Made by a program: the position numbers and the translations under genes. A stretch of DNA of 64,000 nucleotides, taken from the NCBI RefSeq assembly GCF_014206975.1, contig NZ_JACHOU010000001.1, positions 434,001-498,000 on the forward strand, in the 5' to 3' direction. The notes below the pieces were generated by a model. It was not told where the DNA came from and made no database searches. It saw only the letters and a list, made by a program, of their open reading frames with translations. Source of the stretch: Aminobacter aganoensis (GTDB lineage: Bacteria > Pseudomonadota > Alphaproteobacteria > Rhizobiales > Rhizobiaceae). Below, one piece after another: positions 30,297 through 39,624 of the stretch; the first letter of the stretch is position 1, and every line of letters begins with the position of its first letter.

Positions 30297-31040
30297 ATGT
30301 CGCGCCGCCCAAGCTCTCCCGATAGCGAGATCGCGCGGCGCGCCTATGCCTCCTTCGCGGAGCGATATGACGCTGCCGCGCCGACCAAGCCGCACAACGC
30401 GCTCTACGAGCGCCCGGCGTCGCTTTCGCTTCTGGGCGACGTTGCCGGGCGCGATGTGATCGACGCCGGCTGTGGCTCCGGCATCTGCTCCGAGAAACTG
30501 GCACGCCGTGGCGCCCGCGTCCGCGCCTTCGACATCACGCCCGAAATGCTCGGTTTGGCCCGGAAGCGTTGCGCCGGCCTCGACGTCGATATCCGTGAGG
30601 GCGACTTGAGCAAGCCGCTCGATTGGCTCGCCAGCAACAGCGCCGACGCGATCCTGTGTTCGCTGGCGCTGGACTATGTGCGCGACCTCGCACCGGTTTT
30701 CTCCGAGTTTCATCGCGTCGCACGCCAGGGCGCGCACCTCGTCTTTTCAATGGGCCACCCGATGCGCGATTGGACCGATCCGCGCAGCCGCGGCGACGCC
30801 AACTACTTCGCGACCAATCTGTGGGGCCTGCATTGGGGCGGTTTCGGCGCCCCCAACCCGTATGTCGAATCCTACCGGCGCCCGTTGCAGGACATTCTGA
30901 ATGGCCTGGCCGACGCCGGGTGGCGGCTCGATCGCTTTGTCGAGCCGCTGCCTTTGGCTGAAATGGAAGCGGTAGATCCCGAGCATTTCCGAGAATTGAG
31001 CTTCTCGCCTGCCTTCATCTGCGTGCGGGCGATCAAATAG
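30297..31040 (+). CDS. Class I SAM-dependent methyltransferase
   Basis: 247 residues of a Rossmann methyltransferase: FAERYDAAAPTKPHNALYER leader, motif I DVIDAGCGSGICSEKLARRG, motif II VRAFDITPEMLGLARKR, motif III/IV DAILCSLALDYVRDLAPVFS and a C-terminal lobe with FSMGHPMRDW. It resembles small-molecule methyltransferases of the UbiE/BioC-like type. Substrate unknown. It lies 20 bases after bolA and interrupts the common bolA-grxD pair. Confidence 0.88.
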   Translation: MSRRPSSPDSEIARRAYASFAERYDAAAPTKPHNALYERPASLSLLGDVAGRDVIDAGCGSGICSEKLARRGARVRAFDITPEMLGLARKRCAGLDVDIREGDLSKPLDWLASNSADAILCSLALDYVRDLAPVFSEFHRVARQGAHLVFSMGHPMRDWTDPRSRGDANYFATNLWGLHWGGFGAPNPYVESYRRPLQDILNGLADAGWRLDRFVEPLPLAEMEAVDPEHFRELSFSPAFICVRAIK

Positions 31041-31110
31041 CCATCTCGACATCGGCCGAATGGTCTCCTATTCATCGGCCACAGCGATCCGAAAACCTGC
31101 GAGCCAGCCC

Positions 31111-31335
31111 ATGTCCTTCATTTCCGATCTTGTCGAAGGCGTCGTCGACGGTGCGCTGAAGGACATACTGAAGAAGACCACAGGCACGTCCAAGCGTACC
31201 CGCAGGCGCAAGCGCACGACGTCGACCAGTTCGGCGACACTGCGCCAGATCGAGAAGCTTTTGAGGCCAGCCAAGAAGCAGACGAGCCGCAAGCGCACCG
31301 TACGGTCGAGATCGAAGGTTCGGCGCCGCACCTAG
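31111..31335 (+). CDS. Very basic small protein of unknown function
   Basis: 74 residues: a short N-terminal helix MSFISDLVEGVVDGALKDIL followed by an Arg/Lys/Thr/Ser-rich body (KRTRRRKRTTSTS, KKQTSRKRTVRSRSKVRRR). This composition suggests a nucleic-acid-binding or histone-like role, but I recognise no family. The ribosome site is weak; an in-frame start at 31060 also exists. The Ser/Thr/Arg run may also be a disordered tail. Confidence 0.55.
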   Translation: MSFISDLVEGVVDGALKDILKKTTGTSKRTRRRKRTTSTSSATLRQIEKLLRPAKKQTSRKRTVRSRSKVRRRT

Positions 31336-31485
31336 GCGCCAGAACTGTCCGCAACGCCGCAGTCCGGTTTTCGGGTCGACAAACCGCTTGGAAAGCCCGA
31401 CAGTTGCAACCACATAGTGGCAAGTGCTAGCAGTCTAGCGAACATGCCGGTACGTCACTCCGGCCAGATTGAGGTTTAGGGCGCC

Positions 31486-31821
31486 ATGAGCGGAATCAAC
31501 GAATACATCGATAGCGAAGTGAAGAGCCAGGATGTCGTGGTCTTCATGAAGGGCACGCCCGGCTTTCCGCAATGCGGCTTTTCCGGCCAGGTCGTCCAGA
31601 TCCTCGACTACCTCGGTGTCGACTACAAGGGCGTCAACGTCCTGACCTCGAACGAGCTTCGCCAGGGCATCAAGGACTATTCCAACTGGCCGACGATCCC
31701 GCAGCTTTACGTCAAGGGCGAGTTCGTAGGCGGTTGCGACATCATCCGCGAGATGTTCCAGGCCGGCGAATTGCAGTCGTTCCTTCAGGAGAAGGGCGTC
31801 AGCGTCAAGGGCGCCGCCTGA
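31486..31821 (+). CDS. grxD: Monothiol glutaredoxin, Grx4/GrxD family
   Basis: 111 residues with the CGFS active site ([15 protein letters not shown], Cys30), KGTP before it, [19 protein letters not shown] and the GG of the glutathione/Fe-S binding loop. Such proteins carry 2Fe-2S clusters with glutathione and exchange them with BolA proteins. The gene has its own likely promoter in the 150-base spacer and a perfect hairpin terminator downstream. Confidence 0.96.
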   Translation: MSGINEYIDSEVKSQDVVVFMKGTPGFPQCGFSGQVVQILDYLGVDYKGVNVLTSNELRQGIKDYSNWPTIPQLYVKGEFVGGCDIIREMFQAGELQSFLQEKGVSVKGAA

Positions 31822-31867
31822 CCTAAAAAGTACCGGCTCCGGCCTGTTCCGGGGTCCCATTTGTGGC

Positions 31868-31893
31868 AAATGCGCCGGCTTGCCGGCGCATTT
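31868..31893 (+). terminator. Hairpin terminator after grxD
   Basis: AAATGCGCCGGC and its exact complement GCCGGCGCATTT flank TT. It follows grxD by 46 bases and lies before the MFS start at 31915, which rules out the longer MFS frame opening at 31861. The T-run downstream (TTTCCGTTTG) is short. Confidence 0.75.
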
Positions 31894-31914
31894 CCGTTTG
31901 AATCGGATTCCAGA

Positions 31915-33180
31915 ATGGAACAGAAAGTCTCCCCGGGCGCCCAGCAGGGCGCATTCGCGATTCCGCGTTGGGAATTCATCGCCCTCGCCGCAGCCCTGAT
32001 GGCCGTGAACGCGCTGGCCATAGACATCATGCTGCCTGGCTTGCAGGAGATCGGCGCCAGCCTCGGCGTCGAAAACGAAAACCACCGGCAATATGTGGTC
32101 ACCGCCTATTTTGCCGGCCTGGCGCTGGCGCTGCTCGGCTATGGCCCGATCTCGGACCGCTTCGGCCGCCGTGCGCCGCTGATGTTCGGCCTGGGCATCT
32201 ACGTGCTCGCTGCCTTCGCCGCAGCCTTCGCCCCGACCTTCGAGATCTTGCTCGCCCTGCGCTTCATCCAGGGCGTCGGTGCGGCATCGACCCGCGTGAT
32301 CGCGGTTTCCGTCATCCGCGACCGCTTCGGCGGGCGCCAGATGGCCGAGATCATGTCGCTTGTCTTCATGGTGTTCATGATCGTTCCGGTCATTGCGCCG
32401 GGGATCGGCCAGGTGATCATGCTGTTTGCCGAATGGCACATGATCTTCATCGTCATGGCGCTTTCGGCAATGGCCATCATGTTGTGGGCGGCGATCCGCC
32501 TGCCGGAAACCATGCATCCCGAAGACCGGCGGCCACTGTCCTTGCTGTCGGTGGCACAGGGCTTCCGCACCGTGCTGACCACGCGCATGTCGCTTTGGTA
32601 CACGCTCGCCTCGATGATCGTCTTCGGGGCGCTGTTCGGCTTCATCAATTCGGCACAGCAGGTCTATGTCGGCATCTACGGCCTTGGCGTCTGGTTCCCG
32701 GTCGTCTTCGCCGCCATTGCCGGCATGATGTCGCTGTCGTCGTTCCTCAATTCGCGGCTGGTGGTTCGGCTCGGCATGCGGCGGCTGTCGCATGGCGCCT
32801 TGATCGGCTTCCTGTTGGTCAGCGCTGTCTGGTTCGCCTGGTCGCTGACGGGACCGGTGCCGTTCCCGGTCTTCATCGTGCTGTTTGCGCTGGCGATGTT
32901 CCAGTTCGGCTGGATCGGCTCGAACTTCAATTCGATCGCCATGGAGCCGCTCGGCCATATCGCCGGCACGGCCTCATCGGTCCAGGGCTTCATGCAGACG
33001 ATGGGTGGCGGCCTGATCGGCGCCGCGATCGGCCAGTCGTTCGATGGCACGACCATGCCCCTGGCAGCCGGGTTCTGCGGCGTCGCCGCACTTGGGCTGG
33101 TGATGGTGCTCATCGCCGAACGCGGCAAGCTGTTCCGCGGCCAGCACGACGTCAAGCCGGTGGTGACCGAGGTTCACTGA
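31915..33180 (+). CDS. MFS multidrug exporter, Bcr/CflA type
   Basis: 421 residues with twelve membrane segments. Near the N terminus are [20 protein letters not shown] and the DHA1 motif A loop [16 protein letters not shown]; motif C-like [20 protein letters not shown] follows. This pattern is that of the Bcr/CflA drug-proton antiporters. Start: ATG at 31915 ([12 protein letters not shown]). Its stop overlaps the convergent ttcA stop by 7 bases. The compound exported cannot be deduced. Confidence 0.92.
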   Translation: MEQKVSPGAQQGAFAIPRWEFIALAAALMAVNALAIDIMLPGLQEIGASLGVENENHRQYVVTAYFAGLALALLGYGPISDRFGRRAPLMFGLGIYVLAAFAAAFAPTFEILLALRFIQGVGAASTRVIAVSVIRDRFGGRQMAEIMSLVFMVFMIVPVIAPGIGQVIMLFAEWHMIFIVMALSAMAIMLWAAIRLPETMHPEDRRPLSLLSVAQGFRTVLTTRMSLWYTLASMIVFGALFGFINSAQQVYVGIYGLGVWFPVVFAAIAGMMSLSSFLNSRLVVRLGMRRLSHGALIGFLLVSAVWFAWSLTGPVPFPVFIVLFALAMFQFGWIGSNFNSIAMEPLGHIAGTASSVQGFMQTMGGGLIGAAIGQSFDGTTMPLAAGFCGVAALGLVMVLIAERGKLFRGQHDVKPVVTEVH

Positions 33181-34025
33181 GCCGGCGACAGGCTCGCAAA
33201 GTCGAACAGCTTGCGGTCGAGCAGATGCGACGGGCGCGTATTGGCAAGCGCCCGCAGCATCGTGTCCTTGCGGCCCGGCATGCGCTTCTCGATGTCGTCG
33301 AGCATCGCCTTCATGACATTGCGCTGCAGCCCTTCCTGGCTGCCACACAGGTCGCACGGGATGATCGGGAACTTCATGCCATCGGCGAATTTCGCCATGT
33401 CGGCCTCGGCGCAGAAGGCAAGCGGCCGCAGCACCGTGACATCGCCTTCGTCGTTGAGCAGCTTGGGCGGCATGGCGGCAAGGCGGCCGCCATGGAACAT
33501 GTTCATGAAGAAGGTCTCGAGGATGTCCTCGCGGTGGTGGCCGAGCACCAGCGACGAACAGCCCTCCTCCCGCGCGATGCGGTAGAGATGGCCGCGGCGG
33601 AGCCGCGAGCACAGCGAGCAATAGGTGCTGCCCTCCGAGAGCTTGTCGGTGACAATGGAATAGGTGTCGCGATACTCGATGCGGTGGGCGATGCCATTGG
33701 CGTTGAGATAGTCCGGCAGCACGTTCTTGGGGAAGTTCGGCTGACCCTGGTCGAGGTTGCAGGCGAGCAGGTCAACCGGTAGCAGGCCACGCCATTTGAG
33801 ATCAAGCAGGACCGCCAGCAGCCCGTAGGAGTCCTTGCCACCCGACAATGCCACCAGCCAGCGCTCGCCGGGCCGTGCCATGGCATAGTCCTCGATCGCC
33901 TGGCGGGTCAGTCGCAACAGGCGCTTGCGCAGCTTGTTGAACTCCACCGAGGACGGCGCGTCACGGTAGAGCGGAAAGGAAGGCCCTTCCGGCTCGGCGA
34001 GCGCGTCCTGTTCGTGAATGCCCAT
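33174..34025 (-). CDS. ttcA: tRNA 2-thiocytidine(32) synthetase
   Basis: Installs sulfur on cytidine 32 of certain tRNAs with an Fe-S cluster. 283 residues: PP-loop [12 protein letters not shown], the two CxxC motifs [12 protein letters not shown] and [11 protein letters not shown] that bind the 4Fe-4S cluster, [17 protein letters not shown] and the C-terminal PSHLLD. Start: ATG at 34025 ([17 protein letters not shown]); the open frame runs back to 34607 inside the neighbouring gene and is not used. Confidence 0.95.
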   Translation of the reverse strand: MGIHEQDALAEPEGPSFPLYRDAPSSVEFNKLRKRLLRLTRQAIEDYAMARPGERWLVALSGGKDSYGLLAVLLDLKWRGLLPVDLLACNLDQGQPNFPKNVLPDYLNANGIAHRIEYRDTYSIVTDKLSEGSTYCSLCSRLRRGHLYRIAREEGCSSLVLGHHREDILETFFMNMFHGGRLAAMPPKLLNDEGDVTVLRPLAFCAEADMAKFADGMKFPIIPCDLCGSQEGLQRNVMKAMLDDIEKRMPGRKDTMLRALANTRPSHLLDRKLFDFASLSPAQ

Positions 34026-34101
34026 CGGGGGTCGTCCTTCAATATCTGATGCGATGCCGTCATGGCGGCATACGCTATTGAAGGGGATATTTCGCAAAAA
34101 C

Positions 34102-34128
34102 GCCTGCGGCGCAAGACGTGCCGCAGGC
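34102..34128 (-). terminator. Terminator of the VOC gene
   Basis: GCCTGCGGC pairs with GCCGCAGGC around a 9-base loop and, on the minus strand, is followed by TTTTT. It ends the gene starting at 35101. Confidence 0.85.
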
Positions 34129-34204
34129 ATGCACCCCAGACGAACGGAGCGGCCGTCGCCGGCCGCCCTCGCTGTTCGTGGCTTTCTCGAGCCTGATCGT
34201 CGGA

Positions 34205-35101
34205 TCAGCCTGGCAGCCCGGGAACGGTGCGTATGACGGTACCCCATGGATCCTCGCGGCTGGTATCCGCCTTGGCATCCGCCGAGCGCATCTCGACCCA
34301 GGCAAGCCCGGTACGGGACTGGTCGCGCTTGCCGGCGCGTGGGCTCTGCCAGGAATTGGCCCCGATATGGTGGTGATAGCCGCCGGACGACAGGAATACG
34401 GCGCTGCTGCCGTATTTTGCCACGGTGTCGAAGCCGAACTCCTTGCTCCACCATTCCGCTGCCGTGGCGGCATCGCCGACGCGCAGGTGGACGTGGCCGA
34501 CGATGCTGTTCTCGGGCGCGCCCTGCCAGGCGACCTCGCCGGCATCGGCCACGATCGAGGCGATGTCCAGTTGCTCGGTGGCCATGTCGACATGCGAGCC
34601 GCTCCACTTCCAGCGCTCATGCGGCCGGTCGGAATAGATCTCGATGCCGTTGCCCTCGGGATCGGTCAGATACAGCGCCTCGCTGACCAGATGGTCGGAC
34701 GCGCCGTCGACCGGGATGCGCTTGTCGATGGCATGCTTGATCCAGCGCCCCAGGTCGGCGCGGGTCGGCAGCAGGAACGCGGTGTGGAAAAGGCCCGCGC
34801 TGCGCGGGTCGTCCGGCTGCGCCGCCTTGTCGGCTTCGATGTCGAGCAAGGCCCTGGTTCCGGCACCCAGCGTGATCGTCTCGCCGTCGCGGCCGAGTTC
34901 CTGCAAACCGACGACGTCGCGATAGAAATTGGCCAACGCCTCGGCGTCGCGCGCCTTCAGGCCGACGCGGGAAACGCTGATCGGGGTCGTCGCGGCGAAG
35001 GGAATATTGCTCATCTTGGGCTCCGTGCGGCCAACGGCTGTGCCTGCTCCCAATGCGAGGAGTGCAGCGCTGCCCACCAGTTTGCGACGTGTCAGTTCCA
35101 A
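34205..35101 (-). CDS. VOC-family protein (two glyoxalase modules) with a possible Tat-like leader
   Basis: Two tandem glyoxalase/dioxygenase-type modules (residues about 42-160 and 170-285): [72 protein letters not shown]. It resembles CatE-like extradiol proteins, but activity is untested. Two starts compete. ATG at 35014 ([15 protein letters not shown] seven bases upstream) gives a cytoplasmic protein. TTG at 35101, behind GGAGAG, adds [19 protein letters not shown], an apparent twin-arginine-type signal. The long form is reported here because the leader is so well formed; either may be right. Confidence 0.8.
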   Translation of the reverse strand: MELTRRKLVGSAALLALGAGTAVGRTEPKMSNIPFAATTPISVSRVGLKARDAEALANFYRDVVGLQELGRDGETITLGAGTRALLDIEADKAAQPDDPRSAGLFHTAFLLPTRADLGRWIKHAIDKRIPVDGASDHLVSEALYLTDPEGNGIEIYSDRPHERWKWSGSHVDMATEQLDIASIVADAGEVAWQGAPENSIVGHVHLRVGDAATAAEWWSKEFGFDTVAKYGSSAVFLSSGGYHHHIGANSWQSPRAGKRDQSRTGLAWVEMRSADAKADTSREDPWGTVIRTVPGLPG

Positions 35102-35273
35102 AATCCACTCTCCGGCCAACACGGCTGTTTCGGTTTTGGATAGATCGGCCGGAACCAGTGTTCACACAAGACAGTAAAGACCGAACACGGCGTTCACCGT
35201 TTCGACATCAACATCTGAGGAATAGTTAGATGGCTGCGCGCGGCCGCCGATTGCCCAACCGGCATCGACGGTC

Positions 35274-36065
35274 TCAGGCGGCGGCAGACTGCGGCAGAAC
35301 GAACGGCACGTTGGCTGCAGGCACGGCCCCCACGCGCAAGCGGCAGCCGAAAACCCGCTCGATCAGATCGTCGCTCAGCACCTCTCGAGGAGACCCTGTC
35401 GCGGCCAGCCGACCACGGTGCATGACGCAGATCTGGTCGGCGAACATCGCCGTCAGATTGAGATCGTGCAGGATGGCGACCACGCCGCCGCCACGGCGGG
35501 CAAAATCGCGGGCGATGTTCATGATGATCAGCTGGTGCTTGATGTCGAGGCTGGATACCGGCTCGTCGAGGAACAGATAGCGCGCCTGCCCGTCGAGCAC
35601 CGGCGCCCAAACCTGGCACAGCACGCGGGCGAGTTGCACGCGCTGCTGCTCGCCGCCGGAAAGTTCCTGGTAATAGCGGCCGGCAAACCCTTCAAGGTCG
35701 ACACGCGCCAGTGCGCGCTCCGGCAGCCGGTCATCCTCGCCGCGCAACACGCCCGACCTGCCACCCGTCACGCCAAGCTTGACGATCTCGCGGACGGTGA
35801 ACGGGAAGGAAAGTGCGGTCGACTGCGGCAGCACGGCGCGGATGCCGGCCGCCTCCCACGGCTTGAGCGATGCAGCGTTGCAGCCATTGAGCGAGACGCT
35901 GCCGGCATAGGCGAGTTCGCCGGTCAGCGCTTTGAGGAAGGTCGTCTTGCCGGACCCGTTGGGTCCGACGATCGCCGCCAGTTCACCCGGGCGGACGGTG
36001 AAATCGACATCGCTGACGATGCGCTTGCTGCCGATGGACACTGAAACCTGGCGCGCTTCGATCAT
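35274..36065 (-). CDS. hmuV: Haem ABC transporter ATP-binding protein
   Basis: 263-residue ABC ATPase that drives haem import through HmuU: Walker A GPNGSGKTTFL, Q-loop VLPQSTALSFPFTVREIV, signature LSGGEQQRVQLARVL, Walker B YLFLDEPVSSLDIKHQL, and H-loop VAILHDLNLTAMFAD. The start at 36065 (MIEARQVSVSIG) follows GAGGG; the frame extends further upstream but not with family similarity. Last gene of hemP-hmuSTUV. Confidence 0.96.
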   Translation of the reverse strand: MIEARQVSVSIGSKRIVSDVDFTVRPGELAAIVGPNGSGKTTFLKALTGELAYAGSVSLNGCNAASLKPWEAAGIRAVLPQSTALSFPFTVREIVKLGVTGGRSGVLRGEDDRLPERALARVDLEGFAGRYYQELSGGEQQRVQLARVLCQVWAPVLDGQARYLFLDEPVSSLDIKHQLIIMNIARDFARRGGGVVAILHDLNLTAMFADQICVMHRGRLAATGSPREVLSDDLIERVFGCRLRVGAVPAANVPFVLPQSAAA

Positions 36066-36100
36066 CTTTTTACCCTCAACAATACCTGGCGGCGACGCCG

Positions 36101-37210
36101 TTAAAGATCGACGACGCCGCGCTTGCGCAGCAGAATCCACAAGAAGAACGGGCCGCCGACTGCCGCCGTGACGATGCCGATCGGCAGTTCCGCCGGGGCA
36201 ACGATGGTGCGGCTGACGGCATCCGCGAGCAGCAGCAGGCAGGCGCCCAGAAGTGCTGAAGCCGGCAGCAGGTAACGGTTGTCCGGCCCGATCGCCAAGC
36301 GCAGCAAGTGCGGCACGACGATGCCGATGAAACCGATGCCGCCGCTGACGGCCACGGATGCGCCGATGGCCGCCGAGACGGCGACGATCGCGACGTATTT
36401 CAGACGTTGCACAGGGACACCGAGATGGCTTGCCGTCGCCTCGCCCAGCGCCAGGGCATTGAGCCCCTTGGCCATGAACGGCGTGGCTGCAAGCGCAAGC
36501 GCGATGATCGGCCCCGCGGCGGCGATCTTCATCCATGTCGCTCCGGCGAGCGAGCCCAGCTGCCAGAAGGTCAGGTCGCGCAACTGCCTGTCGTCGGCCA
36601 TGTAGACGAGGATGCCGGTCAGCGCGATGGCCATGGCCCCCAGCGCGATACCGGCCAGCAGCATGGTGGCGATCGACGTGCGCCCTTGCCGCGTCGCCAC
36701 ATTGTAGAGGATGATCGTCGTGATCAGGCCGCCGGCAAAGGCGGCGAGCGACAGCGCATAGCTGCCCAGCAGCGCCGTGAACGGCGCGAGGAACGTCGAG
36801 CCCAGCACGATCACCGACACTGCGCCGAGGCCAGCACCGGCTGACACGCCGACCAGGCCGGGATCGGCGAGCGGGTTGCGGAACAGGCCCTGCATCACCG
36901 CCCCCGAAACTGCGAGCGCAGCCCCCACCAGTATTCCCAGGATTACCCGTGGCAGGCGAATGTCGTAGACGATGATGCTGTCGCGCACCGACAGGGCCTC
37001 CTGCCCGGGCACGGCGCCGAACAGCCAGTTGCCGACGAGCCCCAGAGCCGAAGCATCCGAAGCGCCCCAGGTCAGGCTGACCAGCGCCGTGACCACCAGG
37101 GCCACGGCCAAAGCGCCAATGACAAGCAACGCCCGGCCCGAGCGGTCGCCACTGATGTAGCGGCCGCCCTGGTTCACGCCGGCCACGCCGGCGATCGTTT
37201 CATCCACCAC
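36101..37210 (-). CDS. hmuU: Haem ABC transporter permease
   Basis: FecCD-family permease of about 369 residues with ten membrane segments; landmarks are RLPRVILGILVGAALAVSGA, MQGLFRNPLADPGLVGVSAG, the coupling GEATASHLGVPVQRLK and VVPHLLRLAIGPDNRYLLPA. The two subunits of HmuU form the inner-membrane channel for haem delivered by HmuT. Start: a GTG at 37210 preceded by TAAGG just after the hmuT stop fits best; ATG at 37243 or 37252 would overlap hmuT and lacks a ribosome site. Confidence 0.93.
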   Translation of the reverse strand: MVDETIAGVAGVNQGGRYISGDRSGRALLVIGALAVALVVTALVSLTWGASDASALGLVGNWLFGAVPGQEALSVRDSIIVYDIRLPRVILGILVGAALAVSGAVMQGLFRNPLADPGLVGVSAGAGLGAVSVIVLGSTFLAPFTALLGSYALSLAAFAGGLITTIILYNVATRQGRTSIATMLLAGIALGAMAIALTGILVYMADDRQLRDLTFWQLGSLAGATWMKIAAAGPIIALALAATPFMAKGLNALALGEATASHLGVPVQRLKYVAIVAVSAAIGASVAVSGGIGFIGIVVPHLLRLAIGPDNRYLLPASALLGACLLLLADAVSRTIVAPAELPIGIVTAAVGGPFFLWILLRKRGVVDL

Positions 37211-37220
37211 AATGTCGACC

Positions 37221-38120
37221 TTACTTCTTGACCGCGTCGCCATAGAACGCAACGGCCAGGTCCTTCACGGCCCCGGCAGTGCGCGGGCCGAAGCCGAGCA
37301 GGTAGGCGCCGTCCATGCGGATGACCTGCTTGTTCTGGCCGGCTGGCGTCGATGCAATCGCCGGATGGGCATAGAGGTCGGCATTATCGATGGCCAGTTC
37401 GCCTTCGCGGTCCATCATCAGGATGATGTCGGGCCTTGCGGTGATCGCCGCTTCGTCGGTCAATTGCTTGTAGCCGGAGAAGCCTTCGACTGCGTTGACC
37501 CCGCCGGCCATGGCGATGATGCCGTCGGCCGCGGTGCTGTTGCCCGATGCGAGGATCTTGCCGCCCTGCAGGCTCAGGATGAACAGCACGCGCTTGCGCT
37601 CGTCCTGCGGAATGGCCTTGGTCAGCGCTTCGGCGTCGCTCAGCTGCTTGTCGACATCGGCGGCCAGCGTATCAGCTTTGGCATCGGCGCCCAGCGCTTT
37701 GCCGACGACGCGGATTTTGTCGATGATACCCTGGTGCGTAAAGCCTTCGGGAACGGAAATGAAGGGAACGCTCGCCTTCTTCAGGACGTCGAGCGCCTCC
37801 TTGGGTCCACTCCCTTCAAGCGCCAGGATGCCCGATGGATTGACCGACAGGACACCTTCCGGCGACAGCTGGCGCATGTAGCCGACATCGGGAAGCTTCA
37901 ACGCCGCTTCGGGATAGACGCTGGTCGAGTCGCGGGCGACCAGCGCCCCCTGCTCGCCGAGCGCATAGACGATCTCGGTGATCGAGCCGCCGACGGCTGC
38001 GACCCTCGAGCGATCCGGCAGCACGTCTGCCCCTTCGGCGGTCATGCCTGCGACACTCGTCGCAAGCAGGACCGAGATGGAGAGCGCTGCCGCACGCGCC
38101 AGCGAATGGGTGATCGACAT
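37221..38120 (-). CDS. hmuT: Periplasmic haem-binding protein
   Basis: About 299 residues, signal peptide MSITHSLARAAALSISVLLA ending at AEGAD, then a class III substrate-binding fold: VAAVGGSITEIVYALGEQGA, ARDSTSVYPEAALKLPDVGY (the Tyr is the usual haem ligand), VNPSGILALEGSGPKEALDV. Start: second ATG at 38120, seven bases after AAGGAG; the ATG at 38126 is too close to that site. Carries haem from the TonB receptor to HmuUV. Confidence 0.95.
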   Translation of the reverse strand: MSITHSLARAAALSISVLLATSVAGMTAEGADVLPDRSRVAAVGGSITEIVYALGEQGALVARDSTSVYPEAALKLPDVGYMRQLSPEGVLSVNPSGILALEGSGPKEALDVLKKASVPFISVPEGFTHQGIIDKIRVVGKALGADAKADTLAADVDKQLSDAEALTKAIPQDERKRVLFILSLQGGKILASGNSTAADGIIAMAGGVNAVEGFSGYKQLTDEAAITARPDIILMMDREGELAIDNADLYAHPAIASTPAGQNKQVIRMDGAYLLGFGPRTAGAVKDLAVAFYGDAVKK

Positions 38121-38131
38121 CGTCATTCTCC

Positions 38132-39187
38132 TTACGCCGCGTCCTGCTGCGGAGCGCCAGGCAGCTGTTCGACCAGGCTGCGCCATTCCTCGTGCTCGCC
38201 CTGGCCTTCCTTCCGCTTGCCGAAGAACTGGATGATCATGTCGCCATTGGCGTCATAGGCCTCGATCGAGGTGACGTGGCCGTCGGTGTTGGGCTTGCGC
38301 ACCGCCCAGAGTTCCTGGACGTGATCGAGCCTGAGATGCAGGTGGAACGTCTCGTCGAGCACGTTGATCCACGGTCCCATCGGCTTGATGTTCTTCACCG
38401 GCCCGGAGTGGATCTGGATGCAGCCATGGTTGCCGACGAAGCACATGATCGGCTGCCCGCTTTCCACGGCCTTGTCGAACATGGTCGGCAGTGCCTCCCG
38501 GTCGAGCATCCAGGCATAGTCGCGGCCGACCATGCGCATGGCCTGCTGGCGGCCGAGCTTGAGTGAGCGCAGGATGCCGAAGAACTGGTGCACGTCGGTC
38601 ATCGTGCTCCAGCGCTGCCGCAATTCGTCGACGTTCGCCGTGACTTCATTGACCGGCTTTTCGGCGACCGCGGGAACGATGGCGATTGCCGGATCCTGAT
38701 TGTCGGCGCGCAGCACCTCTACCAGCTTCCGGTAGGCGTCGAGATTGGAAGCCGGACGCAGATGCACCTTGTGGACGGCGGTTCCGGCCGCGTCGAAGAA
38801 CTGAAGGCTGCGGCGGATGTCGTCGCCGTCACGCTTCTCGACGGCGAAGCCATGGGCCCACGCGTTCGGGAAGATGCGCAGGTCGATGTTTTCGCCCAGC
38901 ACCATGGCAGCCTGCTTGCCCTGCACGACCTTGTCGTAGACGCCGATTTTCTCGTGCACGGCACTTTCGTTGCGGGTCAGTGCCATGACCTCGCCGAGGG
39001 CCTCGATGTTGGCGAGAAAATCGTCGACGCGCGGTTCGATGCGAACGACACCCTCGCCGCAATGCGCGGCCACCAGCTCGGCTTCGGAAACGCCGAGCTG
39101 GCTGGCGAGGTCGCGCTCGCGCATCTTCGGGTTGTCGGTTCGCGCCCGCCTGATTTCGCTTGGGTTGGGCCTTACGCGCTGGTCCAT
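38132..39187 (-). CDS. hmuS: Cytoplasmic haem-handling/degrading protein HmuS
   Basis: 351 residues made of two repeated HemS/ChuX-like halves: RNESAVHEKIGVYDKV... and MCFVGNHGCIQIHSGPVKNI, which carries the conserved His and the C-terminal RKEGQGEHEEW. The first half has the haem-side LFDAAGTAVHKVHLR-like strand (QFFDAAGTAVHKVHLRPAS). HmuS receives haem after import and stores, passes or degrades it. It lies 8 bases downstream of hemP in the same operon. Confidence 0.95.
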   Translation of the reverse strand: MDQRVRPNPSEIRRARTDNPKMRERDLASQLGVSEAELVAAHCGEGVVRIEPRVDDFLANIEALGEVMALTRNESAVHEKIGVYDKVVQGKQAAMVLGENIDLRIFPNAWAHGFAVEKRDGDDIRRSLQFFDAAGTAVHKVHLRPASNLDAYRKLVEVLRADNQDPAIAIVPAVAEKPVNEVTANVDELRQRWSTMTDVHQFFGILRSLKLGRQQAMRMVGRDYAWMLDREALPTMFDKAVESGQPIMCFVGNHGCIQIHSGPVKNIKPMGPWINVLDETFHLHLRLDHVQELWAVRKPNTDGHVTSIEAYDANGDMIIQFFGKRKEGQGEHEEWRSLVEQLPGAPQQDAA

Positions 39188-39195
39188 TGAAACAC

Positions 39196-39420
39196 CTACT
39201 TGTTGAGAATGAGTTTGCCCTGTCGGGTAATCTTCAGGCGGTAGAGCGAACCGCCATGGTCGATGCCGATCTCGAAATCGCCGAGAAACAGCGAATCGCT
39301 GGTCAGCGTCCTGACCGCCAGCGAACCGGCGATGGGACGCGCCGCAACCTGGCCTTCCGGCCGGCGGTATCCGTGGCGAAATTGCCCGGAACGGAAATGG
39401 TTCGGATTGTGCGAATTCAT
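39196..39420 (-). CDS. hemP: Haemin uptake protein HemP/HmuP
   Basis: 74 residues with a basic N-terminal part and the diagnostic C-terminal block SLFLGDFEIGIDHGGSLYRL followed by KITRQGKLILNK. In Sinorhizobium meliloti and Bradyrhizobium HmuP acts as a coactivator of the haem receptor gene; here it is encoded next to the divergent receptor gene hmuR. Start: ATG at 39420 (MNSHNPNHFRSGQ) behind AAGGAG. First gene of the hmu operon. Confidence 0.93.
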   Translation of the reverse strand: MNSHNPNHFRSGQFRHGYRRPEGQVAARPIAGSLAVRTLTSDSLFLGDFEIGIDHGGSLYRLKITRQGKLILNK

Positions 39421-39492
39421 CTCATTGCACTCCTTTGTCCGTTCGCCGCGCCGGACCAGCCCGTCGAGGCCACGATGTGCAAATCTATTAGT

Positions 39493-39545
39493 TGACTCGC
39501 ACATTCATGTTTACTAGTCAGTGCAATACCGGAGTGACTTAGTCA
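39493..39545. promoter_or_regulatory. Candidate RirA operator(s) in the hemP-hmuR divergent region
   Basis: TGACTCGCACATTCA at 39493-39507 fits the RirA iron-responsive operator pattern TGA-N9-TCA. A second motif, TGACTTAGTCA at 39535-39545, is a perfect palindrome around one T. They lie in the 204-base spacer between hemP and hmuR, where haem genes of rhizobia are controlled. No clear Irr element is seen here. Confidence 0.5.
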
Positions 39546-39624
39546 AGTTTTAAGACGCGTCGGGCAGGCGAAAAATGCAAGCGAGCGCGACGCGAGCCAG
39601 CAGGGACATTTTTGGAGTTGGGAC

